Source of the DNA: Candidatus Nitrotoga sp. AM1P
Lineage (GTDB): Bacteria > Pseudomonadota > Gammaproteobacteria > Burkholderiales > Gallionellaceae
Reading direction: 5' to 3'
DNA: 64,000 bases
NCBI RefSeq assembly: GCF_013168275.1
Contig: NZ_AP019547.1
Coordinates: 2,418,001 to 2,482,000 of the forward strand
The notes beneath the pieces were generated by a model that worked only from the letters and a program-made list of their open reading frames with translations, had not been told where the DNA came from and did no database searches. Position 1 is the first letter of the stretch. Each line of letters begins with the position of its first letter. Both the position numbers and the translations under genes were made by a program. This document shows positions 47,807 to 56,991 of this stretch, piece by piece.

Positions 47807-48368
47807 GGGTACTTTCACTTCAATCAATCTTGTTGTGAGTATATTTCTTGCGAGATTTATCCCATACATGTTCGACCGAGTTGAGGTAAGGTGCATAAGG
47901 TGGCCAGGGCAGTAATTTCATGTTTCGTGGCGGCTTGAGAGATTGCTTGTGCTGAGCATCATGACGATCTTTTATTTTAGTGGCGTGCATCTATCTCTTG
48001 CAGAAATAGTTGCTCTCAAGTTTCAAAGTTAAATTTTGAGGCGTAAAACAGGCTGGCATAAGGGGCTACGAACCCGGATATGACCATACGGGACGGGGCA
48101 ACTCAGCACATGTATAATCTGGCCTATGCAGTGATCGAATATCAGGTACGCGACTGATTCTCCATCATATATTTTATGATTTCGCAACTGGAAGGTAGGT
48201 ATCCGACGTCAAAACAATCTGGCTATTCCGGGATTAATTTAAAGAGCAATTGTATGAATTCCAATTAGTGAGTAACACTACCTTAGCAGGGTATTGGGCT
48301 TAGGATTTTGTTGCAATTGTCCGAAAATTTCCCACTGACCTTCGACGACGTTTTTAAATCCATGCCAA
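47807..48368. other. Intergenic region with IS remnant
   Basis: 560 bp. It holds an IS630-type transposase C-terminal fragment (47820-47921). A short rightward frame (about 48079-48159) has no known relative. No intact gene. Confidence 0.5.
47820..47921 (-). pseudogene. IS630-family transposase C-terminal remnant
   Basis: On the minus strand 33 codons read PWPPYAPYLNSVEHVWDK and KYTHNK, the standard ending of IS630 transposases (PPYSPxLNPIEHxW). The rest of the gene is gone. Confidence 0.7.
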
Positions 48369-48725
48369 ATGAAAAAATCTGAAATTAAATTTATCATTAC
48401 TCTCGATGACAAAAAAATACCCGAAAAAATAGAGTGGGACGCATCTGTTATTCAGGAACAAACTACGGCTGCCAATGCAGTAATGATTGCTCTATGGGAT
48501 GCCAAGGAGAAAAATACGCTGCGTATTGATTTATGGACCAAAAGCATGATGAAAGAGGATATGAAAAAATTTTATCATCAAAGTTTCTTATGCATGGCAG
48601 ATAATTTTGAACGTGCTACCGGAGATGTGGAAACCTCGCGAGCGATGCAAAATTTTGCCCAGACGCTGGGAGAAAAAATGAATCTGGTAATGGAAAATAA
48701 ATTTGTTGCTTTAAAAAATAATTAA
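48369..48725 (+). CDS. GldC-like protein, copy 1
   Basis: 118 residues. Resembles GldC, known from Bacteroidetes gliding motility: KSEIKFIITLDDKKIPEKIEWDAS, ALWDAKEKNTLRIDLWTKSM, then a helix-rich end. GldC's molecular role is unclear; no other gliding gene is nearby. A second copy follows at 49041. Confidence 0.75.
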   Translation: MKKSEIKFIITLDDKKIPEKIEWDASVIQEQTTAANAVMIALWDAKEKNTLRIDLWTKSMMKEDMKKFYHQSFLCMADNFERATGDVETSRAMQNFAQTLGEKMNLVMENKFVALKNN

Positions 48726-49040
48726 ACCAATCAAAGTTAGCATTGCACTTTAAACACATCAATAACCCCGCACTATTACTTCAGGGACTGTTACATATTG
48801 CGCCTGAATTCCTGCATGCATAATATTTTTTATATTTCATTTTTTAAGTTAAGCTTATGAGCTTTTTCTTGTACACCTATGTTCTCAATTTCACCAGTTT
48901 TGTGCTCTATGCATAATGGCCTGATGCATACTTCGAGAGGACAGGAAATGCCGTACAAGATTGCCTGACGCGATATATGTTACCGGGTAGTTAAATAGCT
49001 CAAAACCTTTCAATCAAAATCTTTAAGGGATTAATTAAAA
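48726..49040. other. Gap between the GldC-like genes
   Basis: 315 bp, AT-rich. No gene or clear repeat seen. A separate promoter for copy 2 is likely. Confidence 0.35.
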
Positions 49041-49382
49041 ATGACGAAATCTGAAATTAAATTTACAGTCACTCTCGACGACAATATGGTGGCAGAAAAA
49101 ATAGACTGGACTGCTTCTGGTGCAGAGGAGCACAACACAAGCAAAGGCGTAATGATTTCAGTTTGGGATACTAAGGAAAGCAATACAATGCGGATTGATT
49201 TTTGGACCAAAGATATGATGGTTGATGAAATGTGTCAGTTTTATCATCAGACTTTTTTATCAATGGCTGATACTTTCGAACGTGCTACCGGAGAAGCGGA
49301 AGTAGCAAAGTCAATGCGTAATTTTGCCCAGCAGTTTGGCGAAAAAGTGAATCTGTTTACGAGCAAAAAATTTGATGCATAA
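49041..49382 (+). CDS. GldC-like protein, copy 2
   Basis: 113 residues, a close paralogue of the gene at 48369: shared KSEIKF, TLDD, EKI-W, RID-WTK, FERATG and NFAQ-GEK. The two probably arose by tandem duplication and then diverged. Function unknown in this lineage. Confidence 0.75.
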   Translation: MTKSEIKFTVTLDDNMVAEKIDWTASGAEEHNTSKGVMISVWDTKESNTMRIDFWTKDMMVDEMCQFYHQTFLSMADTFERATGEAEVAKSMRNFAQQFGEKVNLFTSKKFDA

Positions 49383-49458
49383 CATCAATATAAGTAAAGG
49401 TGTGTAGCGGGGAGTTCTTTCATCGTTAAATTGGATTATTACAATAAAGAGGAGAATT

Positions 49459-49680
49459 ATGAAAACTATCGGTGAATTAAGGCAGGCTCTTGAAGGTATA
49501 CCAGATGAACGTCTACTGAAGGCGCAGGTAATAGCTAAAGATGGGGGTTCGTGGACACTGAATGTTGAATTTTGTGCTTTGGTACCGGTTGGCTCAAGTA
49601 TGCCAGGAGGTTCTATGGCGGTGTTAAAACTAACTCATCCCGAATTGGAAACCATGCCAGAGTGGCCCGCACCTACGTGA
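49459..49680 (+). CDS. Hypothetical protein, 73 residues
   Basis: Starts MKTIGELRQALEGIPDERLL; GAGGAG lies about six bases before ATG. A small acidic protein with a beta-rich middle. No family recognised. It sits between GldC-like copy 2 and uppP, 17 bp before the latter, so may be co-transcribed. Confidence 0.6.
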   Translation: MKTIGELRQALEGIPDERLLKAQVIAKDGGSWTLNVEFCALVPVGSSMPGGSMAVLKLTHPELETMPEWPAPT

Positions 49681-49697
49681 TACGCATCTAAATAATT

Positions 49698-50516
49698 ATG
49701 GATATCACCCCGCTTATTCCAGCCTTTATTCTCGGCATTATTGAAGGTCTGACCGAATTCTTGCCCATTTCCAGTACTGGTCACCTGATCATTGCGGGTG
49801 ACTTGCTCAACTTTAATGATGAGAGGGGCAAAGTATTCATGATCGTAATTCAGCTGGGTGCGATTTTGGCAGTGGTATGGGAATTCCGAGCCAAGCTATT
49901 GGCAGTAACGCGTGGTTTAGTGGTGCGCGAGTCGATTGCCTGGCGCTTTGCCAGTAACTTGTTGGTGGCATTTCTGCCGGCAGTCGTGCTTGGGCTAATA
50001 TTCCACCACTGGATCAAGACCTATCTGTTTAATCCTTACACGGTGGCGATAGCGTTAATTGGGGGAGGGTTGGTGATTCTGTGGGTGGAGAAACGAGCGT
50101 TTCACCCGCGCATCAAAAGTATTGAAGAGATGCGCTGGCAGGATGCAATCAAGGTGGGATTTGCTCAGTCGGTGGCCATGTTTCCTGGCGTTTCCCGATC
50201 CGGCGCAACTATCATGGGCGGGATGATTTTCGGACTGGATCGTCGAGTTGCAACCGAGTTTTCATTTTTTCTTGCTATTCCTACCATGTTCGGGGCAACC
50301 GTCCTCGACCTTTACAAGAACTGGCATTTGTTATCAACCACAGATCTACCGGTATTCGTAGTAGGTTTTATTGCCGCGTTCGTTAGCGCCTATCTGGCAG
50401 TAGCGGCCTTACTTAAATTTATTTCCAATCATACTTTTGTGGGGTTTGCCTGGTATCGTATTGCATTCGGCCTGCTAGTTTTGGTTACCGCCTATAGTGG
50501 TGTTATAGAATGGTAG
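49698..50516 (+). CDS. uppP: Undecaprenyl-diphosphatase
   Basis: 272 residues, about eight helices. Motifs [15 protein letters not shown] and [13 protein letters not shown] form the active site. It recycles the lipid carrier for peptidoglycan and surface polysaccharides, such as those encoded at the right end of this window. Confidence 0.97.
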   Translation: MDITPLIPAFILGIIEGLTEFLPISSTGHLIIAGDLLNFNDERGKVFMIVIQLGAILAVVWEFRAKLLAVTRGLVVRESIAWRFASNLLVAFLPAVVLGLIFHHWIKTYLFNPYTVAIALIGGGLVILWVEKRAFHPRIKSIEEMRWQDAIKVGFAQSVAMFPGVSRSGATIMGGMIFGLDRRVATEFSFFLAIPTMFGATVLDLYKNWHLLSTTDLPVFVVGFIAAFVSAYLAVAALLKFISNHTFVGFAWYRIAFGLLVLVTAYSGVIEW

Positions 50517-50550
50517 ATTCTCAAAGTCATGAGCTACCGAGAGTCCTATG

Positions 50551-51003
50551 TTAGCTCTGTTCCCACGGTAATTCACGTGCGCGCCAGCCGCCCAGCATAT
50601 TACGGTGCTTGTTGGCGTCTCTATCGCCCTCAAAGCCTTCCAGCACGTTGTAGGATTCGACATAACCGGCTTCGGTCGCAGCTATAGCGGCATTATGAGA
50701 TCGGCCACCACTGCGGCATATGAATAATACCAATGCCTCTTTGTCCACCTGCTGCTCAAGCTGAGCGATAAAATACGGATTGGGTTTCATGCCGGGATAG
50801 GTAGCCCATTCAATTTCCACTGCATCGGGGATATGTCCCACCCAGTCTAACTCAGCCCGTGTGCGTACGTCGACCAGCTTGGTGCCGGGCGCAGCTTGTT
50901 GTATTTCGTAAGCCTCATTCGGCAGCAGGGCGCCCTCGTAGGGTAAATTCATTTCTTTGGCGCGTTGTTGCGCGGCGTTCAAAATTTCTGTAATTTTCCC
51001 CAC
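50551..51003 (-). CDS. Rhodanese-domain protein
   Basis: 150 residues. One rhodanese domain with active-site loop CRSGGRS, and KLVDVRTRAELDWVGHIP before it. It may transfer sulfane sulfur. A C-terminal tail (DRDANKHRNMLGGWRARELPW) is typical of a betaproteobacterial subfamily. Converges with uppP. Confidence 0.92.
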   Translation of the reverse strand: MGKITEILNAAQQRAKEMNLPYEGALLPNEAYEIQQAAPGTKLVDVRTRAELDWVGHIPDAVEIEWATYPGMKPNPYFIAQLEQQVDKEALVLFICRSGGRSHNAAIAATEAGYVESYNVLEGFEGDRDANKHRNMLGGWRARELPWEQS

Positions 51004-51324
51004 GGCATTTCTCCGCTATTGTTCAATATATAACCCGCACGCATTGCTCGCAGAGCAGGGACTAAAAATAGGTGTGATGAACTAGACAGTAACCGGTGGT
51101 GCGACATTGTGGATGAATTTATCGGTACGCGACAAATATCATCTAAAGTAAATACTTTCTCCATTTGAAGATAATGGCTTCCATACAGAATTTGAATACC
51201 GTCATTCAACAGTAGCGAAATTTTTTTGTTTAGCTTAAGAGGTTATACATTATTCACTATTTGTTGATCGGCTATCCTCAGTCCATTCAACTTAATTATT
51301 GCCTGGACTGAGGTAAAGAGCACT
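51004..51324. other. Intergenic region
   Basis: 321 bp between the rhodanese start and the end of the MBL-fold gene, both leftward. It should hold the rhodanese promoter. No gene seen. Confidence 0.4.
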
Positions 51325-52575
51325 TTATACTTTCATATTCCATTTATAGCCGAATTCGTCATTGCCCGTTTCAACCGGCACTATTTTGTGAGGTGTGTGC
51401 GGTGAAGCAGGTGCCGGCTCATCGAGAGAAGGCCCTTCCTTGGTCAAAGTGAATACTACTGGCTCAGGTTTGTCATCCTGTAGTGGTGAGTAAAGCAAAG
51501 GGGCATTTGCGCGAGTATCAGGGTTCAAAAACCGAGTTCCATCCACATCTTTCAATATTCCAAGATATTTTTGTTTGGCTTTCCAACTAGGCAACAAGTC
51601 ATCATTGTGCTTGACTTCTTTGCTGCTTGATACAACGAAACCATCACCTTCCACTTGGCTCAGCGCGTTAAGTGCATTCTCAGAATACTCATATTTGCCC
51701 TCTTGATTTTTTCGTGCCATAACATCAATAGAACAGTGATGTGGTGCAAGCAAGATATGCCAATTCAGCTTATCGGCATTATTTTGGTAATTCTGCCAAA
51801 TACGATCCCAAACCTCGACTGTCGCATCTCCTCCTAACATAATACGATTCGTTCCACCGAAAACTTTAACTGTCCAGCGTATGACCACGCTACTGTCGTT
51901 TAGGTTAGGTTGATCGTCACTCGATATAGCTTTGGATATTTCACCTTCTTTTTGGATAGGAGAAATAATATGCGCTTCAATATTTCGCGAAAAAGTTTTA
52001 ACTAATCCAGATGATGACGTTGCTTCCAATTTGCTAATTCTATTGCCATTCAATTCTGATTCTTTACTACCTTGAAGATTCAACCTACGTTTAATCTCCT
52101 GAAATACTGGTTTAGATTCATCAGTTTCATATTGTGAGTCTGCAAAACAAGGGTTGATCCACATTTCCTCGATAAGGATTAATTTATCATCTTCTCTTGG
52201 CCGGTCCTCAAATTCAGCAGGGTCACCGCGATAAAAAAGTTTGTCAAAACCGGCCAGATTGTTTTGATTTGGGTGAGTCAAAACCAAGAGCGACAATCGA
52301 TACTCTCGGTTACTTCGATAACTGGATTGATAACAAGCATATTGAAGATCAAGCGCAAAGTCGTAGTAGAGCCACTGGAATGGCTTTGACGCCTCCTCTA
52401 GTCCAAGAGTGGCAGCGTTTCCTATGTTACCGTTAACATCAATGGATGTTCTGAAGCGATCCGTATATCGTTCACAACGATAATTGATATCAGTAAGTAT
52501 CGTTTTATCATTTGCTTCGATTAAGGTGGTATCGCCATTGCCGACCGGGAAGAAAGTAACACGATTTATAGACAT
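51325..52575 (-). CDS. Metallo-beta-lactamase-fold protein with degraded metal motif
   Basis: 416 residues. The opening (VTFFPVGNGDTTLIEANDKTILTDINY) and later LTHPNQNNLAGFDKLFYRGDP, MLGGDATVEVWDRIW and LLAPHHCSIDV follow ComEC-like MBL-fold proteins. The usual H-x-D-x-D-H reads HPNQNN here, so two Asp and a His that bind zinc seem lost, while the downstream Asp and His-His remain. Relatives are often found in defence or conflict gene sets; here it stands alone. It may be inactive, a binding protein, or use another metal site. The long C-terminal tail is Pro-rich. Confidence 0.75.
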   Translation of the reverse strand: MSINRVTFFPVGNGDTTLIEANDKTILTDINYRCERYTDRFRTSIDVNGNIGNAATLGLEEASKPFQWLYYDFALDLQYACYQSSYRSNREYRLSLLVLTHPNQNNLAGFDKLFYRGDPAEFEDRPREDDKLILIEEMWINPCFADSQYETDESKPVFQEIKRRLNLQGSKESELNGNRISKLEATSSSGLVKTFSRNIEAHIISPIQKEGEISKAISSDDQPNLNDSSVVIRWTVKVFGGTNRIMLGGDATVEVWDRIWQNYQNNADKLNWHILLAPHHCSIDVMARKNQEGKYEYSENALNALSQVEGDGFVVSSSKEVKHNDDLLPSWKAKQKYLGILKDVDGTRFLNPDTRANAPLLYSPLQDDKPEPVVFTLTKEGPSLDEPAPASPHTPHKIVPVETGNDEFGYKWNMKV

Positions 52576-52940
52576 TATTTGCCTTCCTTTTTGTGGATTT
52601 CTTACTAAAATAATCTGCCATTATACTTGATTAACTTAAAAAAATGGAAATATAAAGTGAATCAAACAACTTGGCCGTTCAGCTCAATTCATTGTATTTT
52701 TGGATATTATTGTGCAGATTTAAACAATGGGGATAAATCTTGTTTGGTGAACTAAGTATTTTGTACTTTACATAACGTTCGGGGCAATGCCGACAATTAT
52801 CATAACTAGACCAGATTAAAATTCCGCCTTGTCTGCGCTTGAATAAGCGAAATGGATGATGACATTAAATTGCTGTTTTATTGCCTGCCTGATAGCGGTC
52901 AACCCATTGTGACTGTGACTATATCCCGTCCAAAAGGAAT
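52576..52940. other. Intergenic region left of the polysaccharide cluster
   Basis: 365 bp, AT-rich. It should hold the MBL-fold promoter and the rfbBAC terminator; no strong hairpin is evident. No gene seen. Confidence 0.35.
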
Positions 52941-53489
52941 TTATGGGAATGATTCTGCCTTGACAAAAAACGAACCCTCTTGATCTTTTTTGGACAAAAT
53001 AGGTGTGTTCTGGTCAAGATGCCAATCAATAGCCAAGTCGGGATCGTTCCATAAGATAGAGCGCTCATATTCAGGCGCCCAATAATCTGTTGTTTTATAG
53101 AGGAACTCCGCATGCTCGCTAAGCACGACGAAGCCATGGGCAAACCCTTCCGGCACCCAAAACATCCGTTTGTTTTCGGCAGAAAGCATAACGCCCGCCC
53201 ATAAACCAAAGGTGGGTGATGATTTGCGAATATCCACTGCCACATCGAATACTTCTCCTGCCACTACACGAACTAATTTACCCTGTGGTTGTTTGATTTG
53301 ATAATGCAATCCACGTAGTACATGCTGGGCCGATCGGGAGTGGTTATCCTGGACGAAGTTGACGGATCGCCCTGTGATATTCTCGAAAACTTTTTGATTG
53401 AAGCTCTCGAAAAAAACCCCGCGGGCATCACCGAACACTTTGGGTTCTATAATTAAAAGGTCGGCTATTGCTGTTTGGATAACGTGCAT
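52941..53489 (-). CDS. rfbC: dTDP-4-dehydrorhamnose 3,5-epimerase
   Basis: 182 residues, cupin fold. FFESFNQKVFE, DNHSRSAQHVLRGLHYQ with catalytic His, and the FWVPEGFAHGF motif. Last gene of rfbB-rfbA-rfbC; the ATG lies two bases after the rfbA stop. No rfbD follows. Confidence 0.96.
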   Translation of the reverse strand: MHVIQTAIADLLIIEPKVFGDARGVFFESFNQKVFENITGRSVNFVQDNHSRSAQHVLRGLHYQIKQPQGKLVRVVAGEVFDVAVDIRKSSPTFGLWAGVMLSAENKRMFWVPEGFAHGFVVLSEHAEFLYKTTDYWAPEYERSILWNDPDLAIDWHLDQNTPILSKKDQEGSFFVKAESFP

Positions 53490-53491
53490 TT

Positions 53492-54367
53492 TTAATAAAC
53501 TTTCTCTTTTAGAATATCAAGCAGATATCGACCATAACCATTCTTTGCCAGCGGCTCGGCCAACCGTTCCATTTGCTCCATCGTGATGTAACCTCGGCGA
53601 TAAGCAACTTCTTCCGGGCAGGCAATCTTCAACCCTTGACGTTTCTCTAGTGTCTGAATAAACATTGAAGCTTCCAGCAATGAATCATGCGTGCCCGTAT
53701 CCAACCATGCATAGCCACGCCCCATAACCTGCACATCCAGTCTTCCGCTATCGAGGTAAATCTGATTGACGGTAGTAATTTCCAATTCCCCACGTGCGGA
53801 AGGTTTAACAGATTTGGCAATTTCAACAACGTTTGCATCGTAAAAATAAAGGCCCGTCACGGCATAATTGGACTTGGGTTTTTTGGGCTTTTCTTCCAGA
53901 CTGATTGCACGCCCTGTAGCATCGAATTCTACTACTCCGTACCGTTCTGGGTCATTGACGTGGTAGGCAAATACAGTGCCGCCCTCTAATTTTGTTCTGG
54001 CGGCTGAAAGATTTTTTTCAAAGTCGTGGCCGTAAAAAATGTTATCCCCCAGTACCAACGAACAGGAGTTATGACCGATAAAAGACTCGCCAATAATAAA
54101 TGCTTGCGCGAGCCCATCCGGTGAAGGTTGTATGGCAAAGGAAAAATTCATTCCCCACTGTGAGCCATCGCCTAGCAACTGTTCGAAACGCGGTATGTCC
54201 TGCGGAGTGGAGATGATCAGAATATCCTGAATGCCGGCCAGCATAAGCGTGGTCAGCGGATAGTAAATCATTGGTTTATCATAAACAGGCAATAATTGCT
54301 TGGAGATGGATCGGGTAGCCGGGTAAAGTCGAGTGCCGGAGCCACCTGCGAGTATGATGCCTTTCAT
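53492..54367 (-). CDS. rfbA: Glucose-1-phosphate thymidylyltransferase
   Basis: 291 residues. Makes dTDP-glucose. Signature [28 protein letters not shown], and [17 protein letters not shown]. Start overlaps the rfbB stop (ATGA). Confidence 0.97.
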   Translation of the reverse strand: MKGIILAGGSGTRLYPATRSISKQLLPVYDKPMIYYPLTTLMLAGIQDILIISTPQDIPRFEQLLGDGSQWGMNFSFAIQPSPDGLAQAFIIGESFIGHNSCSLVLGDNIFYGHDFEKNLSAARTKLEGGTVFAYHVNDPERYGVVEFDATGRAISLEEKPKKPKSNYAVTGLYFYDANVVEIAKSVKPSARGELEITTVNQIYLDSGRLDVQVMGRGYAWLDTGTHDSLLEASMFIQTLEKRQGLKIACPEEVAYRRGYITMEQMERLAEPLAKNGYGRYLLDILKEKVY

Positions 54368-55431
54368 GATGTTTCCCTATCACCGTAATTTTGTTGGATC
54401 CAATTCTGGTATTCCCCACTAATGACAGCATCAACCCAATCCGGGTTTGTCAGATACCATTGCACTGTCTTGCGCAATCCGGTTTCAAAAGTTTCCAGCG
54501 GTTTCCAGCCCAGTTCATGGGCGATTTTACCGGCATCGATCGCGTAGCGATGGTCATGCCCGGGCCTGTCCTGTACGTAGGTGATAAGGGATGCATGTGG
54601 CGCACCTTGAGGGCGGAGCTCATCAAGAATCGCGCAAATTTCATACACTACTTCCAGATTGGTTTTTTCATTCCAGCCACCAATATTGTAAGTTTCCCCC
54701 ACCCGGCCCCGCTCAAGTACCACGCGCAACGCACGCGCATGGTCGTCCACATACAACCAGTCGCGGATATTGTCACCCTTGCCATAAATGGGTAGCGGTT
54801 TTCCATTGCATGCATTCAGGATGATCAATGGAATGAGCTTCTCCGGGAAATGATAAGGGCCGTAGTTATTGGAACAGTTGGTAGTGACCACGGGCAAGCC
54901 GTAAGTGTGATACCAAGCACGCACCAGGTGGTCTGAAGACGCTTTGCTTGCCGAGTAAGGTGAGTTTGGTTGGTAAGCGGTGTTTTCGGTAAAAAAACCG
55001 GTTTCACCTAGGCTGCCATATACCTCATCTGTGGATATATGGTGGAAGCGAAAAGTGTTTTTGCGTTCTGCAGAAAGCTCGCTCCAGTATTCCCGTGCTG
55101 CGTTTAGGAGTGTGTATGTGCCAAAAATATTGGTTTCAATAAAGGCTGCCGGGCCAGTGATGGATCGATCGACATGGGATTCCGCAGCTAAATGCATCAC
55201 CGCATCCGGTTGATGTTCATGAAATAGTCTTGCGACTGTAGCCGCATCACAAATATCCACATGTTCGAAGTGGTAGCGGGGATCGTCTGCTACCGATATT
55301 AAGGACTGTAAATTGCCGGCATAGGTCAGCTTATCGACGTTGATGACTGTCGCGTCGGTTTCTGTGATTAGTTGGCGAATAACTGCGGAGCCAATAAATC
55401 CGGCACCGCCGGTAATAAGGATTTTATTCAT
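54364..55431 (-). CDS. rfbB: dTDP-glucose 4,6-dehydratase
   Basis: 355 residues, extended SDR. NAD site [10 protein letters not shown], catalytic STDEVYGS and [10 protein letters not shown]. Makes dTDP-4-keto-6-deoxyglucose. First gene of the small operon. Confidence 0.97.
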   Translation of the reverse strand: MNKILITGGAGFIGSAVIRQLITETDATVINVDKLTYAGNLQSLISVADDPRYHFEHVDICDAATVARLFHEHQPDAVMHLAAESHVDRSITGPAAFIETNIFGTYTLLNAAREYWSELSAERKNTFRFHHISTDEVYGSLGETGFFTENTAYQPNSPYSASKASSDHLVRAWYHTYGLPVVTTNCSNNYGPYHFPEKLIPLIILNACNGKPLPIYGKGDNIRDWLYVDDHARALRVVLERGRVGETYNIGGWNEKTNLEVVYEICAILDELRPQGAPHASLITYVQDRPGHDHRYAIDAGKIAHELGWKPLETFETGLRKTVQWYLTNPDWVDAVISGEYQNWIQQNYGDRETS

Positions 55432-55470
55432 GGTTTGGAGGGTCGATATATTATTTTATGTTGCAGTTTT

Positions 55471-56742
55471 TTACTGCAAGCGGTTATCCAGAAAATAGGT
55501 TATATGACGCAGTGCTTGTTCTGTTGCGCCACGATGGGTACGGACAAAATGCAGTCCGGCTTGACCAATTTTTGTCAGCTGCTCGGGATGGGCAAGCAAG
55601 TTTTGTAAACTTTGCGCTAGATCAGATGCATTCTGTATCCGCACGGCTGCTCCGCATTCGACAGCAAGCTGGCTGGCTTGTGCGAAATTGTATGTGTGGG
55701 GGCCTATAAAAACAGGCTTGCCTACGGCGCAAGCCTCAATGAGGTTTTGTCCGCCAAATGGCAATAAACTGCCGCCAATGAAGGTAAGGTCGCAGGCGGC
55801 ATAATAGGCAAACATCTCTCCCATGCTATCACCCAATACTACTTGGGTATCTGGTGCGATCGGAACGTTCTCACTCCTACGCTGAAAGCGAATGTTTTGT
55901 TGGGTGAGTATGTCAGCTATGTCGTCGAAGCGTTGCGGATGGCGTGGCACAATGACGGTTAGCAGATGGGGAATGTCTACTTGCTTAAGCATAGATAGCA
56001 GTAAGATCTCTTCCCCGGTGCGGGTGCTGGCTAGCAAAAAAATCTTCCTGTCTTTACCAAACTGAGTGCGTAATTGTGTACCCAGTTCTAGCATCGTCGA
56101 TGGTGGTTGGATGTCAAATTTCAGATTGCCCATGACAGATACATTGTTTGAACCTAATCCAGTCATACGTGTAGCATCGACTTCGCTTTGCGCAGAAATA
56201 GCGCTCAGTTCGTTTAAACCCAGTCGCGTCAAATTCGGGTAACGTGCATAACGCGCAGCAGATTTCTCAGATAATCGTGCATTAAGCAGTAGTAAGGGAA
56301 TTTGCATCGTATGGCAGCTATGAATCAGATTAAACCAGATTTCAGTTTCCATCAAGACACCGATGCGTGGGCGAAAGTGTTGCAAGAAACGCTTGACAGC
56401 AAATGGGTAGTCGTAAGGCAAATACACCCGCAGGACATCGCCGCCGTAAAGCTGTTCACTAGCTGCGCGGCCGGTTGGAGTGGTGTGTGTAAGCAGCAGT
56501 TGATGATGCGGGTAATTTTCCCGCAAACGTTCTACCAAGCTGACCGCTGCGCGTGTTTCTCCAACTGATACGGTATGCAGCCAGATTATTGGTTTATCAC
56601 TGTGAGCAGAGTAGCGTCCGAAACGTTCGTCAATATGTTGCAGGTACTCACGTTGTTTGCGCGCGCGCCAGAGCAGATGGAAAAATACATATGGCAACAA
56701 AAGCCACAGCAGGAGAGTATAAATCTGACGAGGGTTAAACAT
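55471..56742 (-). CDS. waaA: 3-deoxy-D-manno-octulosonic acid transferase (Kdo transferase)
   Basis: About 423 residues from ATG 56742; an upstream GTG would add seven residues. N-terminal membrane anchor, HTVSVGETRAAVSLVERL with catalytic Glu, ETEIWFNLI, and a C-terminal nucleotide site (GGSLLPFGGQNLIEACAVGKP). Adds Kdo to lipid A at the inner face of the membrane. Confidence 0.95.
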   Translation of the reverse strand: MFNPRQIYTLLLWLLLPYVFFHLLWRARKQREYLQHIDERFGRYSAHSDKPIIWLHTVSVGETRAAVSLVERLRENYPHHQLLLTHTTPTGRAASEQLYGGDVLRVYLPYDYPFAVKRFLQHFRPRIGVLMETEIWFNLIHSCHTMQIPLLLLNARLSEKSAARYARYPNLTRLGLNELSAISAQSEVDATRMTGLGSNNVSVMGNLKFDIQPPSTMLELGTQLRTQFGKDRKIFLLASTRTGEEILLLSMLKQVDIPHLLTVIVPRHPQRFDDIADILTQQNIRFQRRSENVPIAPDTQVVLGDSMGEMFAYYAACDLTFIGGSLLPFGGQNLIEACAVGKPVFIGPHTYNFAQASQLAVECGAAVRIQNASDLAQSLQNLLAHPEQLTKIGQAGLHFVRTHRGATEQALRHITYFLDNRLQ

Positions 56743-56991
56743 AGATAAGCGAATGTCTACCACCAGAGTTGATTTGGCAGGCCGGCAAGAAGTGCGGGTG
56801 AATCATCCAGATAAGGAGTCAGTGTAAACGGCATTCATTTTCACATGCCGAATTTTTCATTATGTTGCGTGATAATCACGCGCAAATTTTTTTGTTATGC
56901 AATATATAACGAGCACGTATATCAAAAATGAAATAATCTGGTTAACAATTTCATTGGTTACGTTGAATTAGCGAATAAAACCGGAAAAAGA

